NCBI GenBank assembly: GCA_964498755.1
Contig: CAZCIB010000017.1
Location: forward strand, 1-46,117
Length of the DNA stretch: 46,117 bases
From: RZZS01 sp964498755
GTDB taxonomy: Bacteria > Pseudomonadota > Alphaproteobacteria > Micavibrionales > Micavibrionaceae
Direction of reading: 5' to 3'
Shown here: positions 16,994 through 23,626 of the stretch, one piece after another
Layout: every line of letters begins with the position of its first letter
Position numbering within the stretch: position 1 is the stretch's first letter
Notes under the pieces: generated by a model
Seen by the model: the letters and a program-made list of their open reading frames with translations, nothing else
What the model was told of the DNA's origin: nothing
The model's database searches: none
Translations under genes and position numbers: made by a program

Positions 16994-17908
16994 ATGACAA
17001 CAACAATTTCTGGGCTCTATACTTACCCGCTAAAATCCGCAAAGGCGAATAGCGTTCATACGATTGGCGTTACGGAAACAGGGCTTGCAAGTGATAGGGA
17101 GTTTATGCTTATCCATGCTGAGGGACCTAACAAAGGGGTATTTATTTCGCAGCGGGATAAAGGCTGCGAGAAGCTGGCTCTGGTTGAGACCTTTCCTCCA
17201 GTTCGAGGCCAGTATCATTTTATTCCGCATGATGAGCGTCCGGTTTTGTCCGTCGGCACGAAAGACATGTCAGAGTATGAGAGTTCAGTCAGGGTTTGGA
17301 AGGATGAATGCCCGGCACTCGATGCGGGCGATCGGGCGGCGCAATGGTTCTCTGATTATTTAGGCGTATCATGCAGGCTTGTGAAAAAACATCCGGACCA
17401 CAAGAGGCAGACTGACCTGAAGTTTTCCAGCCCTGGCGATCATACCGCATTCGCTGATGGGTTTCCCGTATTGATTACGAATACGGCTTCTCTGGAAAGG
17501 CTGTCGGAGTGTTTCGCCACGCCCGCTGAAGGAACAGACAAAATCAGCATGGATTGCTTTCGGCCGAATATTGTCATTTCAGGACTTGCGCCTTTTGAAG
17601 AGGATACGATAAGCAGACTTTTGATAGGCGGCGTTGAGTTAGAGCTGGTTAAGCCTTGTTCACGTTGCGCGATCACGACAATTGATCAAAACACCGGAGA
17701 AAAACATCCGCTTCAGGAGCCATTGAAGTCTCTCAGAAACATGCGCCGGGGGAGCGGTGGTGGCTTAAGTGGCTTGTTCTTCGGCCAGAACGCCATTCCC
17801 AGGTTAAACGGACGCGCAGCGATTTCTTTAGGCCAAAACGTCGAGATACTTGAGCGCGGTTCGCCGCATCCCGCGCTTGAGAACGTAGGATTGAAATACG
17901 GGGGATAA
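16994..17908 (+). CDS. MOSC domain protein (YcbX/mARC-like)
   Basis: A 304-residue protein with an N-terminal MOSC beta-barrel (ISGLYTYPLKSAKANSVHTI...GLASDREFML) and a C-terminal MOSC domain. The motif CSRCAITTIDQNTGEKH contains the conserved Cys that binds molybdenum cofactor in relatives such as YcbX and mARC, which reduce N-hydroxylated compounds. No ferredoxin domain is attached, so an external electron donor would be needed. The start at 16994 has AAAGGAAA at good spacing; a longer in-frame start at 16934 lacks support. Base composition is clearly lower in GC than the neighbours (near 48 % in a sampled stretch versus about 60 %), which suggests horizontal transfer. It converges on and overlaps the downstream minus-strand frame. 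Confidence 0.88.
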   Translation: MTTTISGLYTYPLKSAKANSVHTIGVTETGLASDREFMLIHAEGPNKGVFISQRDKGCEKLALVETFPPVRGQYHFIPHDERPVLSVGTKDMSEYESSVRVWKDECPALDAGDRAAQWFSDYLGVSCRLVKKHPDHKRQTDLKFSSPGDHTAFADGFPVLITNTASLERLSECFATPAEGTDKISMDCFRPNIVISGLAPFEEDTISRLLIGGVELELVKPCSRCAITTIDQNTGEKHPLQEPLKSLRNMRRGSGGGLSGLFFGQNAIPRLNGRAAISLGQNVEILERGSPHPALENVGLKYGG

Positions 17909-18216
17909 CTTAAGATTTCCGCCGGTAACTCGAAATACGCGCCGTCCAGCCAGATATGCAGGTATTCCGGGTCGGCGCGGAAGGAGAGGTCTTCGGCGGA
18001 GATTTTACCGGCGGGCTCCTCCGCCGGGCCGGGCGCGCTGATGACTTTGACGATTTCCACTTCCCTTTCGCGCAGCCTGAAGACGTAATCCGTCTCGCAT
18101 TGCGCGCATGCGCTTAGGAACGCCGCGCTTTCCGGGAACGCTTTGCGCGCATACGCGATAAGATCTTTAAGCGCGTTGTCATGACCGCATTCCGGGCAGC
18201 CGAACAGGGCGCTCAC
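17713..18216 (-). CDS. Zinc-ribbon protein of unknown function, C-terminus doubtful
   Basis: The frame starts at a GTG that overlaps the purQ stop (GTGA), so it is coupled to purQ. The first about 100 residues look like a real protein: a CPEC...CAQC four-cysteine pair that could bind zinc (FGCPECGHDN and LSACAQCETDYVF), then a charged region ending near YLHIWLDGAYFELPAEIL. From 17908 downward the frame runs antisense to the MOSC gene for 65 codons (Pro, Ser and Phe rich) with no homology I recognise. I infer that the original 3' end was lost when the MOSC segment arrived, or that the stop was mutated. Function is unknown. Confidence 0.55.
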   Translation of the reverse strand: MSALFGCPECGHDNALKDLIAYARKAFPESAAFLSACAQCETDYVFRLREREVEIVKVISAPGPAEEPAGKISAEDLSFRADPEYLHIWLDGAYFELPAEILSYPPYFNPTFSSAGCGEPRSSISTFWPKEIAARPFNLGMAFWPKNKPLKPPPLPRRMFLRDFNGS

Positions 18217-18902
18217 GCAAGCGCGCCGAGCAGCTCTTCGAAGAGCTTCAGCCCGCTCCTGTTGTCCTGATGCGGCTGGGTCGCGTTTTCCGGGTGCGGC
18301 ATCATGCCGAGGATGGTCTTGCGCCGGTTGAAAATTCCGGCGATATGCGCGCTGGAGCCGTTGGGGTTCGATTCGCCGGACAGCTGCCCGTTCTCGTCGC
18401 AATAGCGGAAGGCGATGCGGTTTTCGTCTTCAAGCTCTTTGAGGATGTCGTCATTGGCGAAATAATTGCCCTCGCCATGCGCTACGGGAACGCGTATTAC
18501 ATTGCCCGTTCCAATGCCCCGCGTGAATTCCGAATCGCCGTTTTCGCAGCGCAAGTTGACTTGTTTGCAGATGAATTTCAGCGAGCGGTTGCGCAGCAAC
18601 GCCCCGGGCAGAAGATGCGTTTCCATCAGCATTTGAAAGCCGTTGCAGACGGCCAGAATGCGCGTTCCTTCTTCGGCTTTTTTGATAACCTCGCGCATGA
18701 TCGGCGAATGCGCCGCCATCGCGCCGCAACGCAAATAATCGCCGTAAGAGAAGCCCCCGGGCAGGATAATCAGATCCGGCGCGCCCAGATCCGTCTCCTT
18801 GTGCCAGACGATTTCGGGAGACTTGCCGGTTACGGACGCAACCGCCATCGCCATGTCTTTTTCACGGTTCGTGCCGGGAAATAATATGATCTTGGTCTTC
18901 AT
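18213..18902 (-). CDS. purQ: Phosphoribosylformylglycinamidine synthase subunit PurQ
   Basis: PurQ is the class I glutamine amidotransferase that feeds ammonia to PurL. In the 229-residue product the nucleophile Cys86 is in LAVCNGFQML and the His-Glu pair is in MMPHPENA near residue 208. The oxyanion region PGGFSYGDYLRCGA is complete. The ATG at 18902 gives the usual PurQ N-terminus (MKTKIILFPGTNRE); an upstream TTG at 18908 is less likely. The gene is separated from purL by about 6 kb and points away from purC-purS, so the usual purC-purS-purQ-purL order has been rearranged. Confidence 0.96.
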   Translation of the reverse strand: MKTKIILFPGTNREKDMAMAVASVTGKSPEIVWHKETDLGAPDLIILPGGFSYGDYLRCGAMAAHSPIMREVIKKAEEGTRILAVCNGFQMLMETHLLPGALLRNRSLKFICKQVNLRCENGDSEFTRGIGTGNVIRVPVAHGEGNYFANDDILKELEDENRIAFRYCDENGQLSGESNPNGSSAHIAGIFNRRKTILGMMPHPENATQPHQDNRSGLKLFEELLGALA

Positions 18903-18994
18903 AAACAATCATTAGCAGGGCTTTGCGTTTCAGAAAAGATTTTTCACGATACGTAAAAATATTTCGTTTTCAGGGCGGAATATAAAATTTTATC

Positions 18995-19023
18995 TTGCAA
19001 AGAGGCTGTTTTGCACCTATATT
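18995..19023 (+). promoter_or_regulatory. Strong predicted promoter of a short transcript upstream of purC
   Basis: TTGCAA (18995-19000), exactly 17 bases, then TATATT (19018-19023). The first transcribed base would be near 19030. This promoter drives a unit that ends about 140 bases later at the terminator 19143-19172. The part of the gap from 18903 to 18994 shows AT-rich sequence that may hold the purQ promoter, but no clear boxes. Confidence 0.6.
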
Positions 19024-19029
19024 ATGTGG

Positions 19030-19172
19030 ATAGCGCACAAAAAGAGAAAAATCTTGTGAGATATCAAGATCGTGTTCGCGGGTTTGAGCTTTTGCTTGTT
19101 AGACTGGCCTGCGGGTTGACAGGGAAATATCGCGTTTTTTAAAGAGCCCCTTAACGGGGCTTTTTTATTTTT
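19030..19172 (+). ncRNA. Candidate small RNA or leader-peptide transcript before purC
   Basis: A stretch of about 140 bases bounded by a good promoter and a good terminator, with no known gene. It contains one small frame, GTG 19056 to TAA 19142, of 28 codons (ending GLTGKYRVF), whose stop codon touches the terminator stem; the ribosome-binding site is weak. It could be a small RNA, a very small protein, or a leader controlling purC by attenuation, although purC also seems to have its own promoter downstream. It does not match 4.5S RNA or 6S RNA features I know. Confidence 0.4.
19143..19172 (+). terminator. Rho-independent terminator upstream of purC
   Basis: AGCCCC (19145-19150) pairs with GGGGCT (19156-19161) over a five-base loop and is followed by TTTTTATTTTT. 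It ends the short unit that starts near 19030. Confidence 0.85.
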
Positions 19173-19199
19173 GTGACAGGCCTGATCCATGCTTATATG
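19171..19199 (+). promoter_or_regulatory. Predicted promoter of the purC operon
   Basis: TTGTGA (19171-19176), 17 bases, then TATATG (19194-19199), located directly after the terminator and 30 bases before the purC ATG. A GCAGGCAGG sequence near 19219 is the likely ribosome-binding site. Confidence 0.4.
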
Positions 19200-19229
19200 C
19201 TAGAGGTTTCAAAATAAAGCAGGCAGGCT

Positions 19230-20090
19230 ATGGCGCGTCACAAAAAAATCTATGAAGGCAAAGCGAAAATACTCTTTGAAGGTCCGGACCCCGCGACCGT
19301 TATACAGCATTTTAAAGATGACGCGACGGCGTTTAACGCGGAAAAGCATGCGCTGATATCCGGCAAGGGCGTACTGAACAACCGTATTTCCGCGCATCTG
19401 ATGGCCCAGCTCGAAATGATGGGCATCCCCACGCATTTTATTCGGCAGATCAATATGCGCGAGCAGCTTGTCCGCCGCGTGGAAGTTATTCCAATCGAGC
19501 TTGTTGTCAGGAACGTTGTGGCCGGATCTCTGGCGAAGCGTCTTGGTCTCAAGGAAGGCATGATTTTGCCGCGGCCGATTGTTGAATACTACTTTAAAAA
19601 CGATTCGCTTGGCGACCCGATGGTGAGCGAAGATCACATCATATCTCTCGGCTGGGCCGATCCTATCGAGCTTGAGGAAATGGTGCAGATGTCCTGGCGG
19701 GTAAATGACTTCCTGAGCGGCCTTTTTAACGGGATTGGTTTGCGACTTGTGGATTTCAAGCTTGAATTCGGACGTCTTTGGGATGAAGACGGGAACCTGT
19801 ATCTTCTGCTCGCCGACGAGATCTCTCCTGATAATTGCCGGATATGGGACGTAAAAACCGGCGAGCGCCTCGATAAGGACCGTTTTCGTTTTGATCTGGG
19901 CGATCTCATTGAGGGCTATCAGGTGATTGCCCAGAAGCTTGGACTTATTCCGGAAGGCGGGATTATCGCCGGCGGCAACATCAATGAACAGCTGGCGGCG
20001 TCTCTGGAAGAAATTGAAAACGAACTTGCGCGGGAACGCCGCCAGCGCGGCCTGACGAAGCAGGCTCCCGGAAAACCGAGAAAACTCTAG
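19230..20090 (+). CDS. purC: SAICAR synthetase PurC
   Basis: PurC joins aspartate to CAIR to give SAICAR in purine synthesis. The 286-residue protein shows the family blocks KKIYEGKAKILFEG, NNRISAHLMAQLEMMGIPTHF, IPIELVVRNVVAGSLAKR, LVDFKLEFG and LADEISPDNCRIWD. It is about 30 residues longer than the common form; the C-terminal addition (after GLIPEGGIIAGGN) is a charged predicted helix with Glu and Arg, ending in a basic tail. It is the first gene of purC-purS-gcvT-M50-gcvH. Confidence 0.97.
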   Translation: MARHKKIYEGKAKILFEGPDPATVIQHFKDDATAFNAEKHALISGKGVLNNRISAHLMAQLEMMGIPTHFIRQINMREQLVRRVEVIPIELVVRNVVAGSLAKRLGLKEGMILPRPIVEYYFKNDSLGDPMVSEDHIISLGWADPIELEEMVQMSWRVNDFLSGLFNGIGLRLVDFKLEFGRLWDEDGNLYLLLADEISPDNCRIWDVKTGERLDKDRFRFDLGDLIEGYQVIAQKLGLIPEGGIIAGGNINEQLAASLEEIENELARERRQRGLTKQAPGKPRKL

Positions 20091-20114
20091 GCAACAACGC
20101 AGGAGGACAGATTT

Positions 20115-20351
20115 ATGAAAGCCACAATTACCATCATGCCGAAGAAAGGCGTACTCGATCCGCAAGGCAAAGCGATCAGCCAGGCTCTGTTGGGACTCGG
20201 GTTTGAGGACGTCGGCGAAGTGCGCCAGGGCAAGATGGTAACCGTCGACGTTTCCGATGATACGACCCGGGAGCAGATAGAAAGCATGTGTGAAAAGCTG
20301 CTCGCCAATCCTGTGATAGAAGATTATGAAATCGATATAGAGAGAGTTTGA
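20115..20351 (+). CDS. purS: Phosphoribosylformylglycinamidine synthase subunit PurS
   Basis: A 78-residue PurS, the small structural subunit that joins PurQ to PurL. The sequence KATITIMPKKGVLDPQGKAI and LGFEDVGEVRQGKMVTVDV are family signatures, and the length is normal. An AGGAGG ribosome-binding site precedes the ATG. It lies 24 bases after purC and six bases before gcvT. Confidence 0.96.
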   Translation: MKATITIMPKKGVLDPQGKAISQALLGLGFEDVGEVRQGKMVTVDVSDDTTREQIESMCEKLLANPVIEDYEIDIERV

Positions 20352-20357
20352 GTTTCG

Positions 20358-21449
20358 ATGAAAAAAACGCAACTCTATGATTCGCACAGGCTTCTGGCCG
20401 CGAAGATGGGTCACTTCGCCGGTTACGAGATGCCGCTCAATTACCTTGAGGGCGCAATTAAAGAGCATCAATGGACGCGCTCAAAAGTCGGCATGTTCGA
20501 TGTTTCGCACATGGGGCAGGTTTATCTGCAGGGAGAAGGGGCGGCGGCTTATCTTGAAAAACTCACGCCTTCCGCATTCCAGAGCATGAAGCCGGGCCGG
20601 GCGAGGTATACAGTTCTTACAAACGCCGAGGGCGGGATTATTGATGATCTGATTGTTTCCCGGCTTGATGAAAAAACCTTTTACCTCGTTATCAATGCCA
20701 ACCGCAAGGTCAAGGACCTCGACTGGATCAAATACCATCTGCCTTCTGACGTGAAGCTCAGTCTTCTTGATTCCCGCGCGTTGATTGCCTTGCAGGGGGG
20801 CGCCGCAGAGCAGATTTTGAGCAAGATTATTGATGTCGACATGAGCGACATGGCCTATATGCGGGTCATTGAGCCGGGCGATATACTGGTTAGCCGATTG
20901 GGATACACGGGGGAAGACGGCTTTGAGCTGAGCGTGCCTGGCGAGAAAGCGGAAGAATACTGGATGTGGCTTCTCGCGCATGACGATGTTAAGCCTTGCG
21001 GGCTGATTGCGCGCGACTCCTTGCGCCTCGAAATGGGGTATCCGCTATACGGTAACGATATTGACGATGTGACCTCACCGGTTGAAGCGGGCCTTGACTG
21101 GATTATTTCCAGAAAGAGTACAGGGTTTTTTGGCGCGGATCGGATTTTGCGTGAACTGGAAGAGGGAGTTGTCAGAAAGCGGGTTGGTATCCGTGTCGAG
21201 GGGCAGGGTATCGCCCGCGCAGGTACGGTCATCAGAACTTCAGAAGGTCTTCGCGTCGGCAGCGTGACCAGCGGTGGTTATTCGCCTACGCTCAAGGTCT
21301 CAATCGGGCAGGGGTATGTTGATCCGGATATGGCCGTCCCTGGGAAACAGGTTTCAGTTGAAATCCGTGAAAAAGACATTCCCTCCGTTATCTGCGAGAT
21401 GCCTTTTATTACGCCGAAGACCAAATCCATGAAACAAAAAGCGGCGTAA
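20358..21449 (+). CDS. gcvT: Glycine cleavage system aminomethyltransferase GcvT
   Basis: GcvT (T-protein) transfers the methylene group from aminomethyl-lipoyl GcvH to tetrahydrofolate and releases ammonia. The 363 residues contain the folate-binding start AAKMGHFAGYEMPLNY, VGMFDVSHMGQV, NAEGGIIDDLIVSRL with the conserved Asp, GYTGEDGFELSVP, GLIARDSLRLEMGYPLYGNDI and VTSGGYSPTLKVSIGQGYV. It lies six bases after purS, placing production of methylene-THF with purine synthesis, which uses glycine and formyl-THF. No glycine riboswitch was recognised near it. Confidence 0.97.
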   Translation: MKKTQLYDSHRLLAAKMGHFAGYEMPLNYLEGAIKEHQWTRSKVGMFDVSHMGQVYLQGEGAAAYLEKLTPSAFQSMKPGRARYTVLTNAEGGIIDDLIVSRLDEKTFYLVINANRKVKDLDWIKYHLPSDVKLSLLDSRALIALQGGAAEQILSKIIDVDMSDMAYMRVIEPGDILVSRLGYTGEDGFELSVPGEKAEEYWMWLLAHDDVKPCGLIARDSLRLEMGYPLYGNDIDDVTSPVEAGLDWIISRKSTGFFGADRILRELEEGVVRKRVGIRVEGQGIARAGTVIRTSEGLRVGSVTSGGYSPTLKVSIGQGYVDPDMAVPGKQVSVEIREKDIPSVICEMPFITPKTKSMKQKAA

Positions 21450-21450
21450 A

Positions 21451-22809
21451 ATGGAAGAATTTCTGGACGACAAGCTTTCCGGAGTTATCAGTCTTTTTTT
21501 CTTGTTTCCGCTTGGTTTGCTGCTGGCGCTTACGGTCCATGAATTTGGACATTACTGGGCGGCAAGGCTCGCCGGCGCCCGCGTTGCAACTTTTTCTATC
21601 GGCTATGGCAAGGATATAAAAACCTGGGCGGACCGGCATCATACGCGCTGGTCTCTTAAAATGTTTCCGTTCGGCGGGCATGTCGAACTTGCCGGGAAGG
21701 ATCATCCCGGAGGCGACGGGATCATGTTTGACGACCTGCCTGTCGCAAATCGTCTGGGCGTTATTTGCGCCGGACCTGTTGTAAGCATGATTTTGCCGAT
21801 ATTTCTATTGTTTCCTTTTTACTATTTTGCCGGACAGCCTTCCGTTCCTCCCATCATCGTCGGGGTTGAGACCGGAGACGTCGCTGACAAGGCGGGATTA
21901 AAGCCGGGAGACCGGGTGATTCAGGTCGAAGGCGAGCCTGTCGCGCGTTACGAGCAGGTTCAGGATTATACGTCCGATACGACGCCGGAGCCGCTTTCCT
22001 TTGTTTTCGAGCGGGACGATGAACGCTTCGAGCGCACGATAACGCCTTCGGTACATGAATATATCAGCAAGCGCGGCATGAAGAAAAAAACCGGGCGTCT
22101 TGGCGTTATGATCCGTCACCGCGCTTTTTCGTTTAAAGCGCTGGAGACGATAGACGGCGTAAATGTCGATGGCGACCATGCGCTCGCGCGTGAACTTCTA
22201 ATTGAAAACTTTGACCGGGAAGTCGTGCTCGGCGTCAAGACGGCCGACCGCACGACGCGCGATTACCGGGTGCGCTTGAATGGCAAGACAAATGAAGGTC
22301 TGCGCGACCCTGATCATGAGAATTACGAACGTTTTTACGCCGGCGACCGGACCAATAACTTTTATCTGGATCATGATGTTTCAGGAGCCGTGAACGCTAC
22401 GGGACAGGAAGTCTGGCGCCTCTGGACCGGAATATTTGGCGTACCGTTTCAGCTTTTCCCGCTTGATGCGGAAAAACTTGGACCAAAGAGCATTGTCGAC
22501 AGGAAAGATGGCCAGACGCGGTATTTCCTTTTCAAATTCCTTTACATGTGCGCGATGATTTCGGTGATGATGACGCTTGTGAATCTTGTGCCCTTTCCAG
22601 GCCTTGACGGACATCAGATCATGCTTTGCATTTCAGAAATACTTGCCGGGCCGGAAAAAACAAAAGAGATTGCCGGACGCATGACAGTCTACGTTCTTGC
22701 CGTGCTATACGCCACAGTGATCACCATTAATATTCAGGATGTCTCCGTGTTTAGTCAGATCAAACTGGAACAGGCTGCGGAACTTGTGGGCGGCGTATCG
22801 GCGCGATAA
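21451..22809 (+). CDS. M50 site-2 protease (RseP-like)
   Basis: A 452-residue intramembrane zinc metalloprotease. HEFGH (residues 30-34) in the first membrane segment gives the two His ligands and catalytic Glu, and NLVPFPGLDGHQ near residue 380 gives the third ligand Asp. A PDZ domain spans about 128-190 (GVETGDVADKAGLKPGDRVI), followed by a second, poorly conserved extracytoplasmic region. Site-2 proteases cut membrane-bound anti-sigma factors or similar proteins. The start lies one base after the gcvT stop, and gcvH follows, so it sits inside the glycine cleavage gene set; this differs from the usual rseP location beside bamA. It may be a paralogue with another substrate. Confidence 0.92.
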   Translation: MEEFLDDKLSGVISLFFLFPLGLLLALTVHEFGHYWAARLAGARVATFSIGYGKDIKTWADRHHTRWSLKMFPFGGHVELAGKDHPGGDGIMFDDLPVANRLGVICAGPVVSMILPIFLLFPFYYFAGQPSVPPIIVGVETGDVADKAGLKPGDRVIQVEGEPVARYEQVQDYTSDTTPEPLSFVFERDDERFERTITPSVHEYISKRGMKKKTGRLGVMIRHRAFSFKALETIDGVNVDGDHALARELLIENFDREVVLGVKTADRTTRDYRVRLNGKTNEGLRDPDHENYERFYAGDRTNNFYLDHDVSGAVNATGQEVWRLWTGIFGVPFQLFPLDAEKLGPKSIVDRKDGQTRYFLFKFLYMCAMISVMMTLVNLVPFPGLDGHQIMLCISEILAGPEKTKEIAGRMTVYVLAVLYATVITINIQDVSVFSQIKLEQAAELVGGVSAR

Positions 22810-22884
22810 TCAAGCCGGCATTGAGTTGAAGCGTTTTCGCGCTTGGTGTAGATTCCCAAGGTTAGAGTAAAACAGGAGTGAAAG

Positions 22885-23262
22885 ATGGCTGCCGATATAC
22901 GTTATACCAAAGAGCATGAATGGGTGATTGTCGAGGGCGATATTGTATCGATCGGCATTACGGATTATGCCCAGAATGCTCTGGGTGATCTTGTATACGT
23001 CGAGTTGCCTTCAGTCGGCGCCAGTTTCGAAAAAGGCGATGATTTCGCCGTGATCGAGTCAGTCAAAACGGCTGCGGAAGTCTATACCCCGGTCGCCGGA
23101 GAAGTCGTTGAAATCAACGGCGAGTTGCAGGATGATGCGGATAAAATCAAAAGTGGCCTGTCTGGCGGCTGGATTGCAAAGTTGAAAGTTCGCGACGCAT
23201 CGGCTCTTGAGGAACTGATGGATCAGGCCGCGTACAAGGAGTACGTCGCCGGACCGGAATAA
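22885..23262 (+). CDS. gcvH: Glycine cleavage system H protein GcvH
   Basis: GcvH carries the lipoyl arm that shuttles the aminomethyl group between the P, T and L proteins. The 125-residue length is standard. Lys61 in IESVKTAAEVYTPV is the lipoylation site. Other blocks are RYTKEHEWV, GITDYAQNALGDLVYVELP and SGGWIAKLKV. An AGGAG lies before the ATG. A bidirectional terminator hairpin follows directly. Confidence 0.97.
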   Translation: MAADIRYTKEHEWVIVEGDIVSIGITDYAQNALGDLVYVELPSVGASFEKGDDFAVIESVKTAAEVYTPVAGEVVEINGELQDDADKIKSGLSGGWIAKLKVRDASALEELMDQAAYKEYVAGPE

Positions 23263-23263
23263 A

Positions 23264-23289
23264 AAAAGGCCCTTTGAAAGGGCCTTTTT
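23264..23289. terminator. Bidirectional terminator between gcvH and the DUF378 gene
   Basis: AAAAAGGCCC pairs with GGGCCTTTTT across TTTGAAA, with an A-run on one side and a T-run on the other. It can stop transcription from both converging genes. Confidence 0.85.
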
Positions 23290-23298
23290 CGGGTTGGG

Positions 23299-23523
23299 CT
23301 AGGATGCGTGATGTGAACGCGTATCGCTGTGATCCGATACCGGCTTGAGCAGGTAAATGCTGTAGAGCGCCGAGACGCCTACTGCGACGTAAACGATCGC
23401 GGACAGAATTGAGTTGCTGCCAAACAGGGCTGCGACAAGGTTAAAGTCGAACAGGCCGACAAGACCCCAGTTCAGGCCGCCGATAATCAGCAGCACAAGC
23501 ATTGTGATATTAAGCGCTTTCAT
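23299..23523 (-). CDS. DUF378 family small membrane protein
   Basis: A 74-residue protein with two hydrophobic segments. The start ALNITMLVLLIIGGLNWGLV and the following FNLVAALFG and IVYVAVGVSALY are the signature of DUF378, a family of small membrane proteins without known function. The ATG at 23523 has a perfect AGGAGG seven bases upstream, so the longer frame to 23559 is rejected. It diverges from gcvPA over 103 bases. Confidence 0.9.
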   Translation of the reverse strand: MKALNITMLVLLIIGGLNWGLVGLFDFNLVAALFGSNSILSAIVYVAVGVSALYSIYLLKPVSDHSDTRSHHAS

Positions 23524-23626
23524 GACGTTCCTCCTTGTTTTTGAGTCACTCCGGGCCAATAAGCGGCGCGGCTTCGCAGTTCCATTTTTTGTTGGAGAAA
23601 GTCGGAAACCAAGCTAGATTTCCGCA

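Noticed and set aside
20091..20357. Glycine riboswitch before gcvT
   Set aside because: The gaps before purS and gcvT are 24 and 6 bases, too short. I also saw no typical tandem glycine aptamer in the 103 bases before gcvPA.
19209..20471. Long minus-strand open frame of 420 codons over purC and purS
   Set aside because: It is the antisense of well-conserved purC-purS, with no ribosome-binding site and no recognisable protein features. The same holds for long antisense frames over gcvPA (23954-25051), mreB (1366-2130) and the GH13 gene (37313-38512).
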